NCBI RefSeq assembly: GCF_014695585.1
Contig: NZ_JACJON010000040.1
Span: 62,001-126,000, forward strand
Length of the DNA: 64,000 nucleotides
Direction of reading: 5' to 3'
Source: Microcoleus sp. FACHB-831
Lineage (GTDB): Bacteria > Cyanobacteriota > Cyanobacteriia > Cyanobacteriales > FACHB-T130
The notes beneath the pieces are model-generated. The model saw nothing but the letters and a program-made list of their open reading frames with translations, made no database searches and had not been told where the DNA came from. Below, in pieces: positions 54,802-64,000 of the stretch; within the stretch, counting starts at the first letter, position 1; each line of letters opens with the position of its first letter. A program made the position numbers and the translations under genes.

Positions 54802-55980
54802 GTGACAGAAATCTACTACCCCTTGAAATCGTTAAGGGAGGGTCACTGGTTTAAGCTAATTTGTGGAGCCAGTTTCCAACACCTCCCTGCTGTTCGGAAT
54901 CTAACTTTGGCTTATACTCTGGCTGGAGCGGACTGTATTGATGTGGCAGCCGATCCAGCTGTAATTGCAGCAGCTAAAGAAGCTATAGAAACTGCCGCGC
55001 ACCTTCGTGGTGATGCTCAGCGACGAGGCTACGGGGTAAGTGGTTCGCCTCTGCTGATGGTGAGCTTGAATGATGGAGAAGACCCGCATTTTCGGAAAGC
55101 AGAATTTAACTCAACCGAGTGCCCGAGCGAATGCCCGCGTCCGTGCGAAACAATTTGCCCAGCGGGAGCGATCGCTTTTTCAGGATTAAGTGAGGGTTTT
55201 TCTGGGGTAATTGACGCCCTGTGCTATGGCTGCGGGAGGTGCGTGCCAGTATGTCCAAGCCAACTAATTTATACTCGTTCCTACGTGTCAGTCAGGGAAG
55301 CGATCGCGCCGTTGATATTACAAAGCGGCATTGATGCCCTAGAAATACACACACAAGTAGGGCGATTAGAAGATTTTAAGCGACTGTGGCAAGCGATCGC
55401 GCCTTGGAGCGATCGCCTCAAGCTCTTAGCAATCAGCTGTCCCGATGGTGAGGGCATGATTGATTACTTATGGGCACTATACGACCTGATAAAGCCACTT
55501 TCGTACCCCCTAGTTTGGCAGACCGATGGCCGTCCCATGAGTGGAGATATTGGCGCAGGAACCACAAGAGCCGCAGTGAAGCTAGGACAGAAAGTTCTCG
55601 CCGCTCGATTACCCGGATATGTACAGCTTGCAGGTGGCACAAACAATAGCACAGTAGAGAAGCTAAGAGCAGTCGGGCTACTCAACAATTTTGGATTGGA
55701 AAATACTTGTGACGAGCCACTTTATAAATCGCCAATCCAAAATCCCAAATCCAAAATTGCAGGTGTTGCTTACGGTAGTTATGCCCGCGTGCTGATGTCA
55801 CAAGTCCTAGAAGAGTTAGAAAAGATAAATAGAGACATATTTTCTCTAGGTGTTGATGTTCAACAACAATCATCAACAGGACGTTTAGAAGATACACCCC
55901 TTTTGCTCTGGCAAGCAGTCGAGCTAGCCAGCTCCCTTGTTTCACAACTCAAATCATCCGTCAATCATTGCAGCAATTAA
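54802..55980 (+). CDS. ldpA: Light-dependent period protein LdpA (Fe-S, clock input)
   Basis: 392 residues from a GTG start. LdpA modulates the circadian period in response to redox state. Two ferredoxin-type 4Fe-4S motifs are present: Cys107, 111, 115, 119 ([19 protein letters not shown]) and Cys141, 144, 147, 151 ([14 protein letters not shown]). The C-terminal part includes [18 protein letters not shown] and [20 protein letters not shown]. Residues about 295-320 ([20 protein letters not shown]) are encoded by a heptamer repeat element, then [13 protein letters not shown] resumes the conserved part. It overlaps the next gene by 13 bases. Confidence 0.9.
   Translation: MTEIYYPLKSLREGHWFKLICGASFQHLPAVRNLTLAYTLAGADCIDVAADPAVIAAAKEAIETAAHLRGDAQRRGYGVSGSPLLMVSLNDGEDPHFRKAEFNSTECPSECPRPCETICPAGAIAFSGLSEGFSGVIDALCYGCGRCVPVCPSQLIYTRSYVSVREAIAPLILQSGIDALEIHTQVGRLEDFKRLWQAIAPWSDRLKLLAISCPDGEGMIDYLWALYDLIKPLSYPLVWQTDGRPMSGDIGAGTTRAAVKLGQKVLAARLPGYVQLAGGTNNSTVEKLRAVGLLNNFGLENTCDEPLYKSPIQNPKSKIAGVAYGSYARVLMSQVLEELEKINRDIFSLGVDVQQQSSTGRLEDTPLLLWQAVELASSLVSQLKSSVNHCSN
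55686..55759. repeat. Head-to-head heptamer element inside ldpA
   Basis: CAATTTTGGATTGG (55686-55699) faces CCAATCCAAAATCC (55732-55745) and ATCCAAAATTG (55749-55759), the same architecture as the intergenic elements, but in frame within ldpA. Confidence 0.8.
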
Positions 55981-57923
55981 TACCCCTAGTGATGAATTCA
56001 AACGGTATAAATCCCTCTAACGAACCGCTTATTTCAGATAGTGAATCGCCGATTGTACAAGAAAACATCACTTTAGGAAGGATGCAGATTACAGACGACC
56101 TTAATAAACTATTAGCGATTTTGCCCGATGAAATTCGACAGCCTTTGGAAAAGCATGAAGCGCGAGATCGTTTAATTGAAGTAGTTTTAGATCTAGGTCG
56201 CCTTCCTGAAGCGAGATTTCCCGAAAAGGCAGAATACCTCTCGCAAACGCCAGTTACACGCGAAAACTTAAATTATTGCGTCCAGCGAGTCGGACACTTT
56301 AGCGGTGATAACCGGGCAGGCATCGAGCAAACTTTACACCGCATCAGCGCTATCCGCAACCGTCAAGGCGAAATTATTGGCCTTACATTGCGGGTTGGTA
56401 GAGCCATTTTCGGAACTATTGGTATGATTCGCGACTTGGTACAAAGCGGCCAGTCGATTCTCATGCTGGGGCGTCCGGGTGTTGGCAAAACTACAGTATT
56501 GCGAGAAATTGCCAGAGTGTTGGCGGATGAATTACAAAAAAGAGTTGTAATTATCGATACCTCTAACGAAATTGCAGGTGATGGAGATATCCCTCATTCA
56601 GCGATTGGTCGTGCAAGAAGAATGCAAGTCGCCAGACCGGAACTTCAGCATCAAGTGATGATTGAGGCAGTGGAAAACCATATGCCAGAAGTCATTGTTA
56701 TTGATGAAATTGGTACCGAGTTAGAAGCTCAAGCGGCTCGTACTATTGCAGAACGTGGCGTGCAACTCGTGGGAACCGCACACGGCAACAGGATCGACAA
56801 CCTAATTAAAAACCCAACCCTCTCCGATCTAGTAGGCGGCATTCAGGCTGTGACGCTGGGAGATGAGGAAGCCAGACGGCGGGGTTCTCAGAAAACAGTG
56901 TTAGAGCGTAAGGCTCCGCCAACGTTTGAGATTGCAGTCGAAATGCTCGAAAGACACCGTTGGGTGGTGCATGAGAGCGTTTCTGACACGGTTGATACCC
57001 TCCTGCGAGGACGCCTTCCCAATCCGGAAGTTAGAACCGTTAGCGAAGCAGGAGAGATACAAATTAGCCGAGAAGTACCCAATGCACCGATAGCACCCCG
57101 GAGTAGAGACGGCGATTCGCTAAGTTCAAGGACGACCTATGGAGGACGTTCCAGCTACGAAACTCCGGCGCGACCCACTGGCTGGCGAGCAAGCGGACAG
57201 ATGATGCCGTTGGCAGGAAAGAGATCAACAGATCAAGGGAGACTAGGAGTAGCAGAGAGTAGAAGCAGAGGAGACTTTTCAAGGAGTGACGAGCGACGCC
57301 CGACAACCGATCAGTCGTCTATTACATCGCCTTCTTTTGACCAACTGCTAGATGAATCTTGGCATCAGCAAGATGGGTTTGGTAATGAGGTAAGGTCGGC
57401 AGGGCCTAATGGTGAGGATCTACCGTTACAGGTTTATCCTTATGGTGTAAGTCGTCAGCAGTTGGATCAAGTGATTGGCGTTCTAAACTTGCCTGTCGAG
57501 GTGACAAAGGATATGGATAGTGCGGATGCGGTTTTGGCGCTGCGAGCGCACGTCAAAACTCACTCCAAATTACGGCACGTTGCTAAATCCCGTCACGTTC
57601 CTATCCATACTATTAAGGCCAGCACGATTCCTCAGATCACTCGCGCTCTCAAGCGTCTGCTGAACATGGATGACCCCAGCCTGCCAGAAGAAGCAGAACT
57701 CACTTTATTTACCCGCAATGGTGATGAAGATGAGATTGAGGCTCTAGAAGAAGCCAGACTAGCGGTAGAACAAATTGTAATTCCCAAGGGACAGCCTGTA
57801 GAGTTGCTACCGCGTTCTGCCCAAGTACGGAAGATGCAACACGAGTTAGTTGAACACTATCGCCTCAAGTCGTCTAGTTTTGGCGACGAACCCAACCGAC
57901 GGCTGCGGATTTACCCAGCGTGA
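55968..57923 (+). CDS. AAA ATPase with R3H domain (SpoIIIAA-like)
   Basis: 651 residues. The ATPase part (about 100-330) has [20 protein letters not shown] (Walker A, 168-175), [15 protein letters not shown] (Walker B) and [13 protein letters not shown] Ser/Arg-rich linker follows, then a C-terminal nucleic-acid-binding R3H domain ([19 protein letters not shown]). The protein is widespread in cyanobacteria beside ldpA; role unknown, probably single-stranded RNA or DNA binding. Start could also be the ATG at 55992, which would remove the overlap with ldpA. Confidence 0.87.
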   Translation: MQQLIPLVMNSNGINPSNEPLISDSESPIVQENITLGRMQITDDLNKLLAILPDEIRQPLEKHEARDRLIEVVLDLGRLPEARFPEKAEYLSQTPVTRENLNYCVQRVGHFSGDNRAGIEQTLHRISAIRNRQGEIIGLTLRVGRAIFGTIGMIRDLVQSGQSILMLGRPGVGKTTVLREIARVLADELQKRVVIIDTSNEIAGDGDIPHSAIGRARRMQVARPELQHQVMIEAVENHMPEVIVIDEIGTELEAQAARTIAERGVQLVGTAHGNRIDNLIKNPTLSDLVGGIQAVTLGDEEARRRGSQKTVLERKAPPTFEIAVEMLERHRWVVHESVSDTVDTLLRGRLPNPEVRTVSEAGEIQISREVPNAPIAPRSRDGDSLSSRTTYGGRSSYETPARPTGWRASGQMMPLAGKRSTDQGRLGVAESRSRGDFSRSDERRPTTDQSSITSPSFDQLLDESWHQQDGFGNEVRSAGPNGEDLPLQVYPYGVSRQQLDQVIGVLNLPVEVTKDMDSADAVLALRAHVKTHSKLRHVAKSRHVPIHTIKASTIPQITRALKRLLNMDDPSLPEEAELTLFTRNGDEDEIEALEEARLAVEQIVIPKGQPVELLPRSAQVRKMQHELVEHYRLKSSSFGDEPNRRLRIYPA

Positions 57924-57927
57924 CCGA

Positions 57928-57996
57928 TGAAGTTTGAAGTATAAAGTATGAAGGAAAAGAGTTTTAAACTTCATATTTTATACTTCAAATTTTATA
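57928..57996. repeat. Self-complementary GAAGTAT heptamers
   Basis: TTTGAAGTATAAAGTATGAA faces CTTCATATTTTATACTTCAA before the histidine kinase start. Confidence 0.8.
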
Positions 57997-57999
57997 AAC

Positions 58000-60900
58000 A
58001 TGAGAATTAAAAATTTCCAGCAGGCAGAAGTAACGCTGCAAGATAAAGAAGAACAATTTCAAAGTGCGATTTCTAATATTCCAGGCGCTATTTATCGCTG
58101 TGCCTACGATTCTGACTGGAGAATAATATTTATTAGCGATGCGATCGCTACAATCGCAGGATTCCCAGCCACCGACTTCATTGATAATAAAGTCCGCACT
58201 TTTGCCAGTATTATCCATCCTGAAGACAGGGCAAGAGTAAGAATAGTTGTCCAGCAGGGTGTGGAGGCGCAAAAGCCATATACCATCGAGTACAGAATAA
58301 TACACGCTGACAGCAGCGTAAGATGGGTCTACGAAAAAGGCCAGGGCATTTTAGGCGAAGACGGTAGATTGCAATGGTTAGATGGAGCTATTTTTGATAT
58401 CAGCGATGCCGTAGCGGCGGCTACGCAACGCAAACAACTAGAACAAGACAGAGACAGGTTTTTTAATCTCTCGCTTGATTTGCTTGCCATCGTTGATTTC
58501 CAGGGCTATTTCCAGCGGGTGAACCCTATATGGTCAAAAGTCTTGGGCTATACCAGCCAAGAACTCTCCTCAAGACCATTTATTGAATTAGTTCATCCAG
58601 AAGACCGGGAAAAAACTATTGCCGAAGCGCAAAAAGTCTTGACAGGCACCGAGAGCATTGGTTTTGAAAATCGCTATCGGTGCAAAGACGGATCTTATAA
58701 ATGGCTGTTATGGAATGCAACAGCATATCCAGAACAGCAATTGACGTATGCGATCGCTAGGGACATTACCTCTACAAAACAAGTTGAAGCCAAATTGCAA
58801 GAGTCGGAACATAAATTCCGCAACCTCTACGAAGCAACAGGTGATGGTGTAATGCTCCTAAACGAGCAAGGCTTCTTTGATTGCAACCCTGCCACTTTAG
58901 CAATGTTTGCTTGTACGACAAAAGAGGATTTTTGCGGCAAGCATATAGGCGATTTTTCTCCAGCTAACCAACCTTGCGGTAAGGATTCCCTGAGTTTTGC
59001 ACAAGAGCAAATTGCCATAGCACTCGAAGAAGGAAGCTGCCGATTTGAATGGCTGCACCAGCGCTGCGATGGTTCAGAGTTTCCCACAGAAGTGTTATTA
59101 ACCGCTATAGAAATAGATCAAAAAAAAGTGCTGCAAGCAGTAGTGCGGGACATCACCTCGCGCAAAAAAGCTCTGGCGGCATTGCACGAAGAGAGAGAAC
59201 GGTTCCGCTGGTTGTCCAATGCTACTTTTGAGGGAATTGCAGTCCACGAGCAGGGCAAAATTTTAGAGGCGAACCAAGCCTTAGCAACGATGCTGGGATA
59301 TGAGGTTGCTGAACTAATTGGCACGAACGGCTTGGAACGGTTTACACCAGAATCGCGGGATATAGCCATAAAAAATATGATGGCTGGCTATGAAAAGCCT
59401 TATGAAGCAGTAGGTTTAAGAAAAGACGGGTCAACTTTTCCGGTTGAGCTTCAGGGCAAAACCATTATTTACCAAGGGCGGCAGGTCAGGTTACTCGCAG
59501 TAAGAGACATCACCAGTCGAAAACAAGCTGAGGCGGCGTTACAAGAAAGCGAGGAGAGGTTCCGGGCGATCGCGGAGGCTACTCCTGTGCCCACACTCAT
59601 CACCCGTGTCGCCGATGGCCGGATATTGTACGCAAACCAATCTCTGGGGCCTACTTTCGGTCTTGACTCTGCTGAGATGATCGGTCGCAAAATTCCAGAT
59701 TTTTACTACGAGCCAGCAGAACGCCAATGCTTGCTGGAATTGCTGCAAAGAGATGGGTATGTCCGCAACTATGAAAGCCGTGCTAAGAAGGCAGATGGTA
59801 CGCCATTTTGGGTTGTGGTGTCGATTTGTTTTTTGACATTTAACGGCGAAGAAGCGCTGCTGACTACGTTTTATGACACTACAGAGCGCAAACAGGCAGA
59901 AGAAACGTTGCGGCAGAGCGAAGAGCAGTGGCGGGCGATCGCGGAAGCAGTTCCCAACCCTGTGTTCATCAGCCGTGTCGTCGATGGAACAATTTTATAT
60001 GCGAACGCACAAGTGCTTTCAACTTTCGGACTTAGTGCTGACGAGGTTATTGGTTACAAAACAACTGAACTCTACTACGATGCCAGCGATCGCCAAAGGT
60101 TACTAGAGTTACTTTCAAAAGACGGCCACATCAGCAACAGCGAAGTCAGAGGTAAAAAGCTAGATGGCACTTTAATTTGGTTTGTCATATCGCTACGCTA
60201 CATCACATTCAATAACGAACAAGTATTGGTGGGGGCGTTGTACAACATTACAGAACGCAAACTGGCTGAGGCAGGGCTTATGCAGCGATCGCGCCTTTCC
60301 ACATTAGCCGCCGAGGTGGGAGTCGCACTGGGACAGAATGGGATCTTATGTAACATCATGAACCAGTGTACGGAGACGATAGTGCGGCATCTAGAAGCGT
60401 CAGTTGCTAGTATTTGGACGCTCAACCCAGCAACCAAAGTGCTTGAGCAGCAGGCTCTCGCGATAGCGCACCCCCCGCTAGAAGACTTTGCTACTACTAT
60501 CAATTTTGGCAACGAGATCGTTAGTTTTATCGCTAATCCAACCCTGCCCTACCTCAGCGCTAGTTATAAAACAGAGGAGTTGGGGAGTGGGGGTGGGGAA
60601 ATAGTCGCTGGGGAAGAATTTTCCTCTTCATCTATGCCTAATAATTTCTCGGGCTACCCACTGATTGTAGAAGAGCGGCTTGTAGGCGCGATCGCTGTTT
60701 TAAGCGACGTGGAGATTACCACTACAGTACACAGCACCTTGGGCTGGGTAGCCAACGCGATCGCCCTTGCTATCGACCGTGCTTGGGCGCGGGAAGAACT
60801 GCTGAGTCGCCGGGAAGCTTTGCTCTTCGATCTCGCCAGCCAAATCCGCAACTCTCTCGACCTCGACACTATTTTGGAAACGGCTGTAGTAGAGATCCGC

Positions 60901-62364
60901 AACTTGTTGCAGATAGACTGCTGTGAATTTATGTGGTTTCGCACAGCCGAAGGCGAAAACATTTCCATTGCCAGACAGGAAACGACAGAGAATTTAGAAG
61001 AGGAAGCTATCTCTACAAGGGAAATTTTCTCTCTGGCTCCTTCACGCGATCGCCCCAACGGTCAAGCGTATTGGGAGATAGTTAAAGAATCGAAGAATTA
61101 TGGCTTGTCTAGCTTCATAGGTAACTTTTCGGCTTCGTCAGTTGCGCCTTTAGGAGACAAGTTGTTAAACCTAGAAATTGTAAGAATTGATGATGTGCAA
61201 ACTTTGCGAGAGCCAGGATTGCGCCAGTTGTTAATTTATTTGGGCAAAACCGCTTTACTGTCACTACCGCTTCAGACTTATACTGGTCAAATTGGTGTCA
61301 TTACTTGCGGTCATTGTAGCGAGGCGCGGCTTTGGAGTGATAGCGAAGTGGAACTGTTGCAAGCGGTGACAATGCAACTAGCGATCGCCATCGACCAAGC
61401 GGAACTCTACACCCAAGCCCGCAATTCTGCATCTCTAGCCCAAGCTCAGAGCCAACAGCTAGAGCAAGCCTTACTCCAATTGCAACAAACCCAGACACAG
61501 CTAATTCAGACCGAAAAAATGTCCAGTCTGGGCCAAATGGTAGCTGGTATCGCCCACGAAATTAACAACCCCGTTACCTTCATTCACGGCAACTTGGGTC
61601 ATGCCAGAGCCTACATCAAAGATCTGCTGAGTATTCTGCAACTCTACCAGCAACATTACCCCGAACCCGTGCGAGAGATTCAACAAATTTGCAGGGATAT
61701 CGATCTGGACTTTGTGACAGCAGATTTACCCAAGGTGCTGTCTTCGATGCAAATAGGCGCTGACCGGATTCAACAGATTGTGCTTTCGCTGCGTAACTTC
61801 TCCCGGCTGGATGAAGCTGGCATGAAGCCTGTTGATATTCACGAAGGCATCGACAACACTTTATTGATTTTGCAGCACCGCTTGAAGCCCAAAAGTCAAT
61901 TTTCGGGAATTAATATTGTCAAAGAATACGGCGAGTTGCCACCTGTAGAGTGCTATGCAGGTCAGTTGAATCAGGTGTTTATGAACATCCTAGGCAATGC
62001 TATCGACGCCCTCGAAAGCCAGCCAGAACCTCGGATTATCAATATCTGCACTGAAGTGAAGAGTGGCGATCGCGAAGGTTCTCTGCCTAACCCTGATTGC
62101 CCAACCCCCAATAATACACATGTTGCGATTCGGATTAAAGACAACGGGCCGGGAATGACGGAGCAAGTAAAAAAGCGTCTGTTTGACCCCTTCTTTACCA
62201 CCAAGCCAGTTGGTAAGGGAACAGGTCTTGGTCTATCGATTTCCCACCATGTCGTAGTGGAGAAACATGGAGGGACTCTGCAATGTGTCTCCCAGCCAGG
62301 AGAGGGAGCCGAATTCTGGATTGAGATTCCGGTTGCAGCCGCTGGGGAAGGCTCTGCTACGTGA
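58000..62364 (+). CDS. Hybrid-free multi-sensor histidine kinase (six PAS, two GAF)
   Basis: 1454 residues, no membrane segment, so cytosolic sensing. Six PAS/PAC units are seen between about residues 15 and 755, each ending in a DITxRKQAE-type linker; two GAF domains follow (about 775-930 and 950-1145). The kinase core has the phospho-acceptor His1186 in MVAGIAHEINNPVTF, N box NQVFMNILGNAIDALES, IRIKDNGPGMTEQV, FDPFFTTKPVGKGTGLGLSI. No receiver domain and no adjacent response regulator, so its partner is elsewhere. PAS 5 and 6 look like recent duplicates (RAIAEATPVP, RAIAEAVPNP). GAF domains lack the obvious chromophore Cys-His motif. Confidence 0.92.
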   Translation: MRIKNFQQAEVTLQDKEEQFQSAISNIPGAIYRCAYDSDWRIIFISDAIATIAGFPATDFIDNKVRTFASIIHPEDRARVRIVVQQGVEAQKPYTIEYRIIHADSSVRWVYEKGQGILGEDGRLQWLDGAIFDISDAVAAATQRKQLEQDRDRFFNLSLDLLAIVDFQGYFQRVNPIWSKVLGYTSQELSSRPFIELVHPEDREKTIAEAQKVLTGTESIGFENRYRCKDGSYKWLLWNATAYPEQQLTYAIARDITSTKQVEAKLQESEHKFRNLYEATGDGVMLLNEQGFFDCNPATLAMFACTTKEDFCGKHIGDFSPANQPCGKDSLSFAQEQIAIALEEGSCRFEWLHQRCDGSEFPTEVLLTAIEIDQKKVLQAVVRDITSRKKALAALHEERERFRWLSNATFEGIAVHEQGKILEANQALATMLGYEVAELIGTNGLERFTPESRDIAIKNMMAGYEKPYEAVGLRKDGSTFPVELQGKTIIYQGRQVRLLAVRDITSRKQAEAALQESEERFRAIAEATPVPTLITRVADGRILYANQSLGPTFGLDSAEMIGRKIPDFYYEPAERQCLLELLQRDGYVRNYESRAKKADGTPFWVVVSICFLTFNGEEALLTTFYDTTERKQAEETLRQSEEQWRAIAEAVPNPVFISRVVDGTILYANAQVLSTFGLSADEVIGYKTTELYYDASDRQRLLELLSKDGHISNSEVRGKKLDGTLIWFVISLRYITFNNEQVLVGALYNITERKLAEAGLMQRSRLSTLAAEVGVALGQNGILCNIMNQCTETIVRHLEASVASIWTLNPATKVLEQQALAIAHPPLEDFATTINFGNEIVSFIANPTLPYLSASYKTEELGSGGGEIVAGEEFSSSSMPNNFSGYPLIVEERLVGAIAVLSDVEITTTVHSTLGWVANAIALAIDRAWAREELLSRREALLFDLASQIRNSLDLDTILETAVVEIRNLLQIDCCEFMWFRTAEGENISIARQETTENLEEEAISTREIFSLAPSRDRPNGQAYWEIVKESKNYGLSSFIGNFSASSVAPLGDKLLNLEIVRIDDVQTLREPGLRQLLIYLGKTALLSLPLQTYTGQIGVITCGHCSEARLWSDSEVELLQAVTMQLAIAIDQAELYTQARNSASLAQAQSQQLEQALLQLQQTQTQLIQTEKMSSLGQMVAGIAHEINNPVTFIHGNLGHARAYIKDLLSILQLYQQHYPEPVREIQQICRDIDLDFVTADLPKVLSSMQIGADRIQQIVLSLRNFSRLDEAGMKPVDIHEGIDNTLLILQHRLKPKSQFSGINIVKEYGELPPVECYAGQLNQVFMNILGNAIDALESQPEPRIINICTEVKSGDREGSLPNPDCPTPNNTHVAIRIKDNGPGMTEQVKKRLFDPFFTTKPVGKGTGLGLSISHHVVVEKHGGTLQCVSQPGEGAEFWIEIPVAAAGEGSAT

Positions 62365-62400
62365 TGAGAGAGACTTCCTAAAGAAAATTAGAAAAAATTG

Positions 62401-62431
62401 TTGACAATTCCTCGGTAGCAACTGCTATTAT
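62401..62431 (+). promoter_or_regulatory. Promoter of tRNA-Gln
   Basis: TTGACA (62401-62406), 19 bases, then TATTAT (62426-62431); the tRNA begins 18 bases further. The -35 is a consensus hexamer; the spacing is slightly long. Confidence 0.55.
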
Positions 62432-62448
62432 ATGTAAGGCGAAATCAA

Positions 62449-62520
62449 TGGGGTGTCGCCAAGTGGTAAGGCATCTGGTTTTGGTCCAGACATTCCGAGG
62501 TTCGAATCCTTGCACCCCAG
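62449..62520 (+). tRNA. tRNA-Gln (UUG anticodon)
   Basis: 72-base cloverleaf. Acceptor TGGGGTG pairs with CACCCCA, discriminator G at 62520. The anticodon stem TCTGG/CCAGA encloses TTTTGGT, giving anticodon TTG. GGTTCGAATCC is the T loop. CCA is not encoded. A perfect 28-base palindrome follows. Confidence 0.97.
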
Positions 62521-62527
62521 TTTAATT

Positions 62528-62555
62528 ATAGAGACGCGATTAATCGCGTCTCTAT
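62528..62555 (+). terminator. 28-base perfect palindrome after tRNA-Gln
   Basis: ATAGAGACGCGATT and AATCGCGTCTCTAT are exact complements with no loop, followed by GCTTTTT. Terminator for the tRNA and member of the GAGACG palindrome family. Confidence 0.8.
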
Positions 62556-62614
62556 GCTTTTTAAGGCAAGGCAATGTGTGGCAAGATAAACGGTAAAATT
62601 GCCGCGACCAAAAT

Positions 62615-63403
62615 ATGCCTGCGATCGCTCCTAATATTCTCGCTCTTGATTTTGACGGTGTTCTCTGCGATGGGCTAATCGAGTATTTCCAGACGGCTTG
62701 GCGCACTTATTGCCAAATCTGGTCGCCCAGTAGTCTGACACCGCCTGACGATATGGCTCCGATTTTCTACCGATTGCGCCCGGTAATTGAAGTCGGCTGG
62801 GAAATGCCTGTTTTAATTAGGGCGCTAGTACTGGCAATACCTGAAGAAAAGATTTTGCAGGAGTGGCCCTCTGTAGCCCAGCAAATTCTGCTAGAAGATA
62901 ATCTGAGTGCAGGTGATATTGGCGTAAAGCTAGATAGCCTGCGCGATGAATGGATAGAGACAGACTTAGAAACTTGGTTGGGGTTGCATAGGTTTTATCC
63001 GAGTGTAGTCGAGAAAATGCGATCGCTGCTTGCTGATTCGTCGGTACAGCCGATTATTGTCACTACCAAAGAAGGACGCTTCGTGCGCCAGTTATTGCAG
63101 CAGCAACAAATTGAGATGCGCGACGAATGGATTATTGGTAAAGAGTGCAAGCGTCCCAAACATCAAATTTTGCGGGAATTAATAGAGGCGTCTAACAAGG
63201 ATGCTGTTAGCCTTTGGTTTATCGAAGACCGACTTAAAACCTTACAATCGGTGCAACAGCAACCCGACCTGAATCAAGTAAGGCTATACTTAGCAGATTG
63301 GGGCTACAACACTGCGATCGCGCGGGAATCTGTCCGCAATGACGAACGAATTAAGCTATTGTCTCTATCGCAGTTTGCCCAAGATTTCGATAATTGGCCT
63401 TAG
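62615..63403 (+). CDS. HAD superfamily hydrolase
   Basis: 262 residues. Motif I LALDFDGVLCDGL with the nucleophile Asp and DxD pattern, motif II IIVTTKEGR (Thr), motif III Lys in GKECKRPKHQIL, and motif IV SLWFIEDRLKTL. Residues about 25-130 form a helical cap. A phosphatase of unknown substrate. It is followed by a heptamer-filled gap and the NurA gene. Confidence 0.86.
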   Translation: MPAIAPNILALDFDGVLCDGLIEYFQTAWRTYCQIWSPSSLTPPDDMAPIFYRLRPVIEVGWEMPVLIRALVLAIPEEKILQEWPSVAQQILLEDNLSAGDIGVKLDSLRDEWIETDLETWLGLHRFYPSVVEKMRSLLADSSVQPIIVTTKEGRFVRQLLQQQQIEMRDEWIIGKECKRPKHQILRELIEASNKDAVSLWFIEDRLKTLQSVQQQPDLNQVRLYLADWGYNTAIARESVRNDERIKLLSLSQFAQDFDNWP

Positions 63404-63410
63404 TAAAGTT

Positions 63411-63479
63411 GGGATTTTGGATTCAGATTTAGATGAACGATCCAAAATCCTAAATCTAAAATCTAAAATCTAAAATCCT
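63411..63479. repeat. GATTTTG units facing CAAAATC/TAAAATC array
   Basis: GGGATTTTGGATTCAGATTT, a short centre, then TCCAAAATCC and three CTAAAAT units ending at the start codon of the NurA gene. Confidence 0.8.
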
Positions 63480-64000
63480 ATGCTGGATTTAAACAAACTA
63501 GCCGGACAAATCCCTGGTATCAGCACGCACCTGACAGAAGTTGCAGCTGCTAGCCGCATACGCCTAGAACGCGCCCAAGAATTTTTAGAAGAAGCTTACC
63601 AACAACAGGCAGAGTTGGTGCAGAAACAAGAACAGTGGCAACATCGTATATGTTTCAGCGCCGCCGTTCCCATAGAGCCTTTGGATACTCGCATTTACGT
63701 GCAGACTCCCCCGGCTCAACACACAGTCATTGCTACTGATGGTTCTCAGATGGCGCCAAACCATCATGAAATAGCTTATTGCTATTTAATTAATATGGGT
63801 TTGGTGATGCTGCATTACGGGCAAAGTTTGCACCCAGTTTTAGATAGCGTGCCGGAAGTTTTCTATAAATCTGAAGATCTTTATGTTTCTCGCGAGTGGG
63901 GAATTAAAACAGAGGAATGGATGGGTTATCGGCGCACGGTTTCAGAGGTACTGCTGTTGGCTGAAGCGGCAACAACTTGGGCTAACACTGCTAATGTTAA
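63480..64000 (+). CDS. NurA-type nuclease, 5' part
   Basis: ATG at 63480; the frame is open to the window edge (173 codons). IATDGSQMAPNHHEIAYCYLI holds the DGS motif with the metal Asp of NurA 5'-3' nucleases, which work with HerA helicase in archaea. The N-terminal helix (RLERAQEFLEEAYQQQAELV) fits cyanobacterial NurA-domain proteins. The remainder is outside the window. Confidence 0.82.
   Translation, partial: MLDLNKLAGQIPGISTHLTEVAAASRIRLERAQEFLEEAYQQQAELVQKQEQWQHRICFSAAVPIEPLDTRIYVQTPPAQHTVIATDGSQMAPNHHEIAYCYLINMGLVMLHYGQSLHPVLDSVPEVFYKSEDLYVSREWGIKTEEWMGYRRTVSEVLLLAEAATTWANTANV

Noticed and set aside
62428-62706. 92-codon minus ORF across tRNA-Gln
   Set aside because: Overlaps the tRNA and the start of the HAD gene; composition does not fit a gene.

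Overview
The window is chromosomal DNA from a cyanobacterium, most likely a filamentous one of the Oscillatoria/Microcoleus kind; the species cannot be fixed from sequence alone. The evidence is the very frequent HIP1 octamer GCGATCGC, cyanobacteria-specific genes (ndhN, ldpA, a DUF3120 protein, a TIGR03279 radical SAM protein, a Slr1339-type protein, long-form hibernation factor), the cyanobacterial ribosomal gene order, and many heptanucleotide repeats (STRR type) in spacers.

Layout. 1-9.4 kb: 3' end of gpmI, secG, a secreted metalloprotease, an AT-rich EgtD-like methyltransferase, a GT4 glycosyltransferase, an MFS transporter, recO, deoC and a DUF3592 membrane protein. 9.5-14.7 kb: an SbmA/BacA-type ABC protein, a Zn/Mn ABC importer with its binding protein transcribed divergently from the ATPase and permease, and a histidine-bearing heptad-repeat protein. 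14.9-22.6 kb: a secreted Pro/Tyr-rich protein, an alpha/beta hydrolase, PrxQ, hibernation factor hpf, lipB, an FHA-adenylate cyclase, a DUF3120 protein and uppP. 22.8-27.2 kb: four exported proteins, including one with the motifs of the pancreatic-type lipase family, mostly in DNA without HIP1 sites. 27.3-31.8 kb: a broken Rpn/DUF4351-type gene, a TIGR03279 gene coupled to an antitoxin and a MazF toxin gene cut by a nonsense codon, an ABC-F protein, and a second Rpn-type remnant.

32.2-50.6 kb (all minus strand) is the ribosomal super-cluster, read from the right: rplC-D-W-B, rpsS, rplV, rpsC, rplP, rpmC, rpsQ, rplN-X-E, rpsH, rplF-R, rpsE, rplO, secY, adk, infA, rpmJ, rpsM, rpsK, rpoA, rplQ, truA, rplM, rpsI, rpmE, prfA. 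It joins ribosome synthesis, membrane insertion, nucleotide supply, transcription and termination of translation. rpsJ, rpsN and rpmD are not present; this fits cyanobacteria. Many spacers are filled with heptamer repeats arranged head-to-head.

51.2-64 kb (plus strand): ndhN; a cluster of three paralogous von Willebrand A proteins with a Slr1339-type protein between the first two; ldpA (Fe-S clock-input protein) overlapping an R3H/AAA ATPase gene; a 1454-residue PAS/GAF histidine kinase; tRNA-Gln(UUG); a HAD phosphatase; and the 5' part of a NurA-type nuclease gene.

No CRISPR array, complete insertion sequence, rRNA or prophage was seen. The most unusual items are the self-complementary heptamer repeats (one embedded in frame in ldpA), the triplicated VWA cluster, the lipase-like gene in a HIP1-free stretch, the nonsense-interrupted MazF toxin, and the His-heptad protein beside the metal importer.
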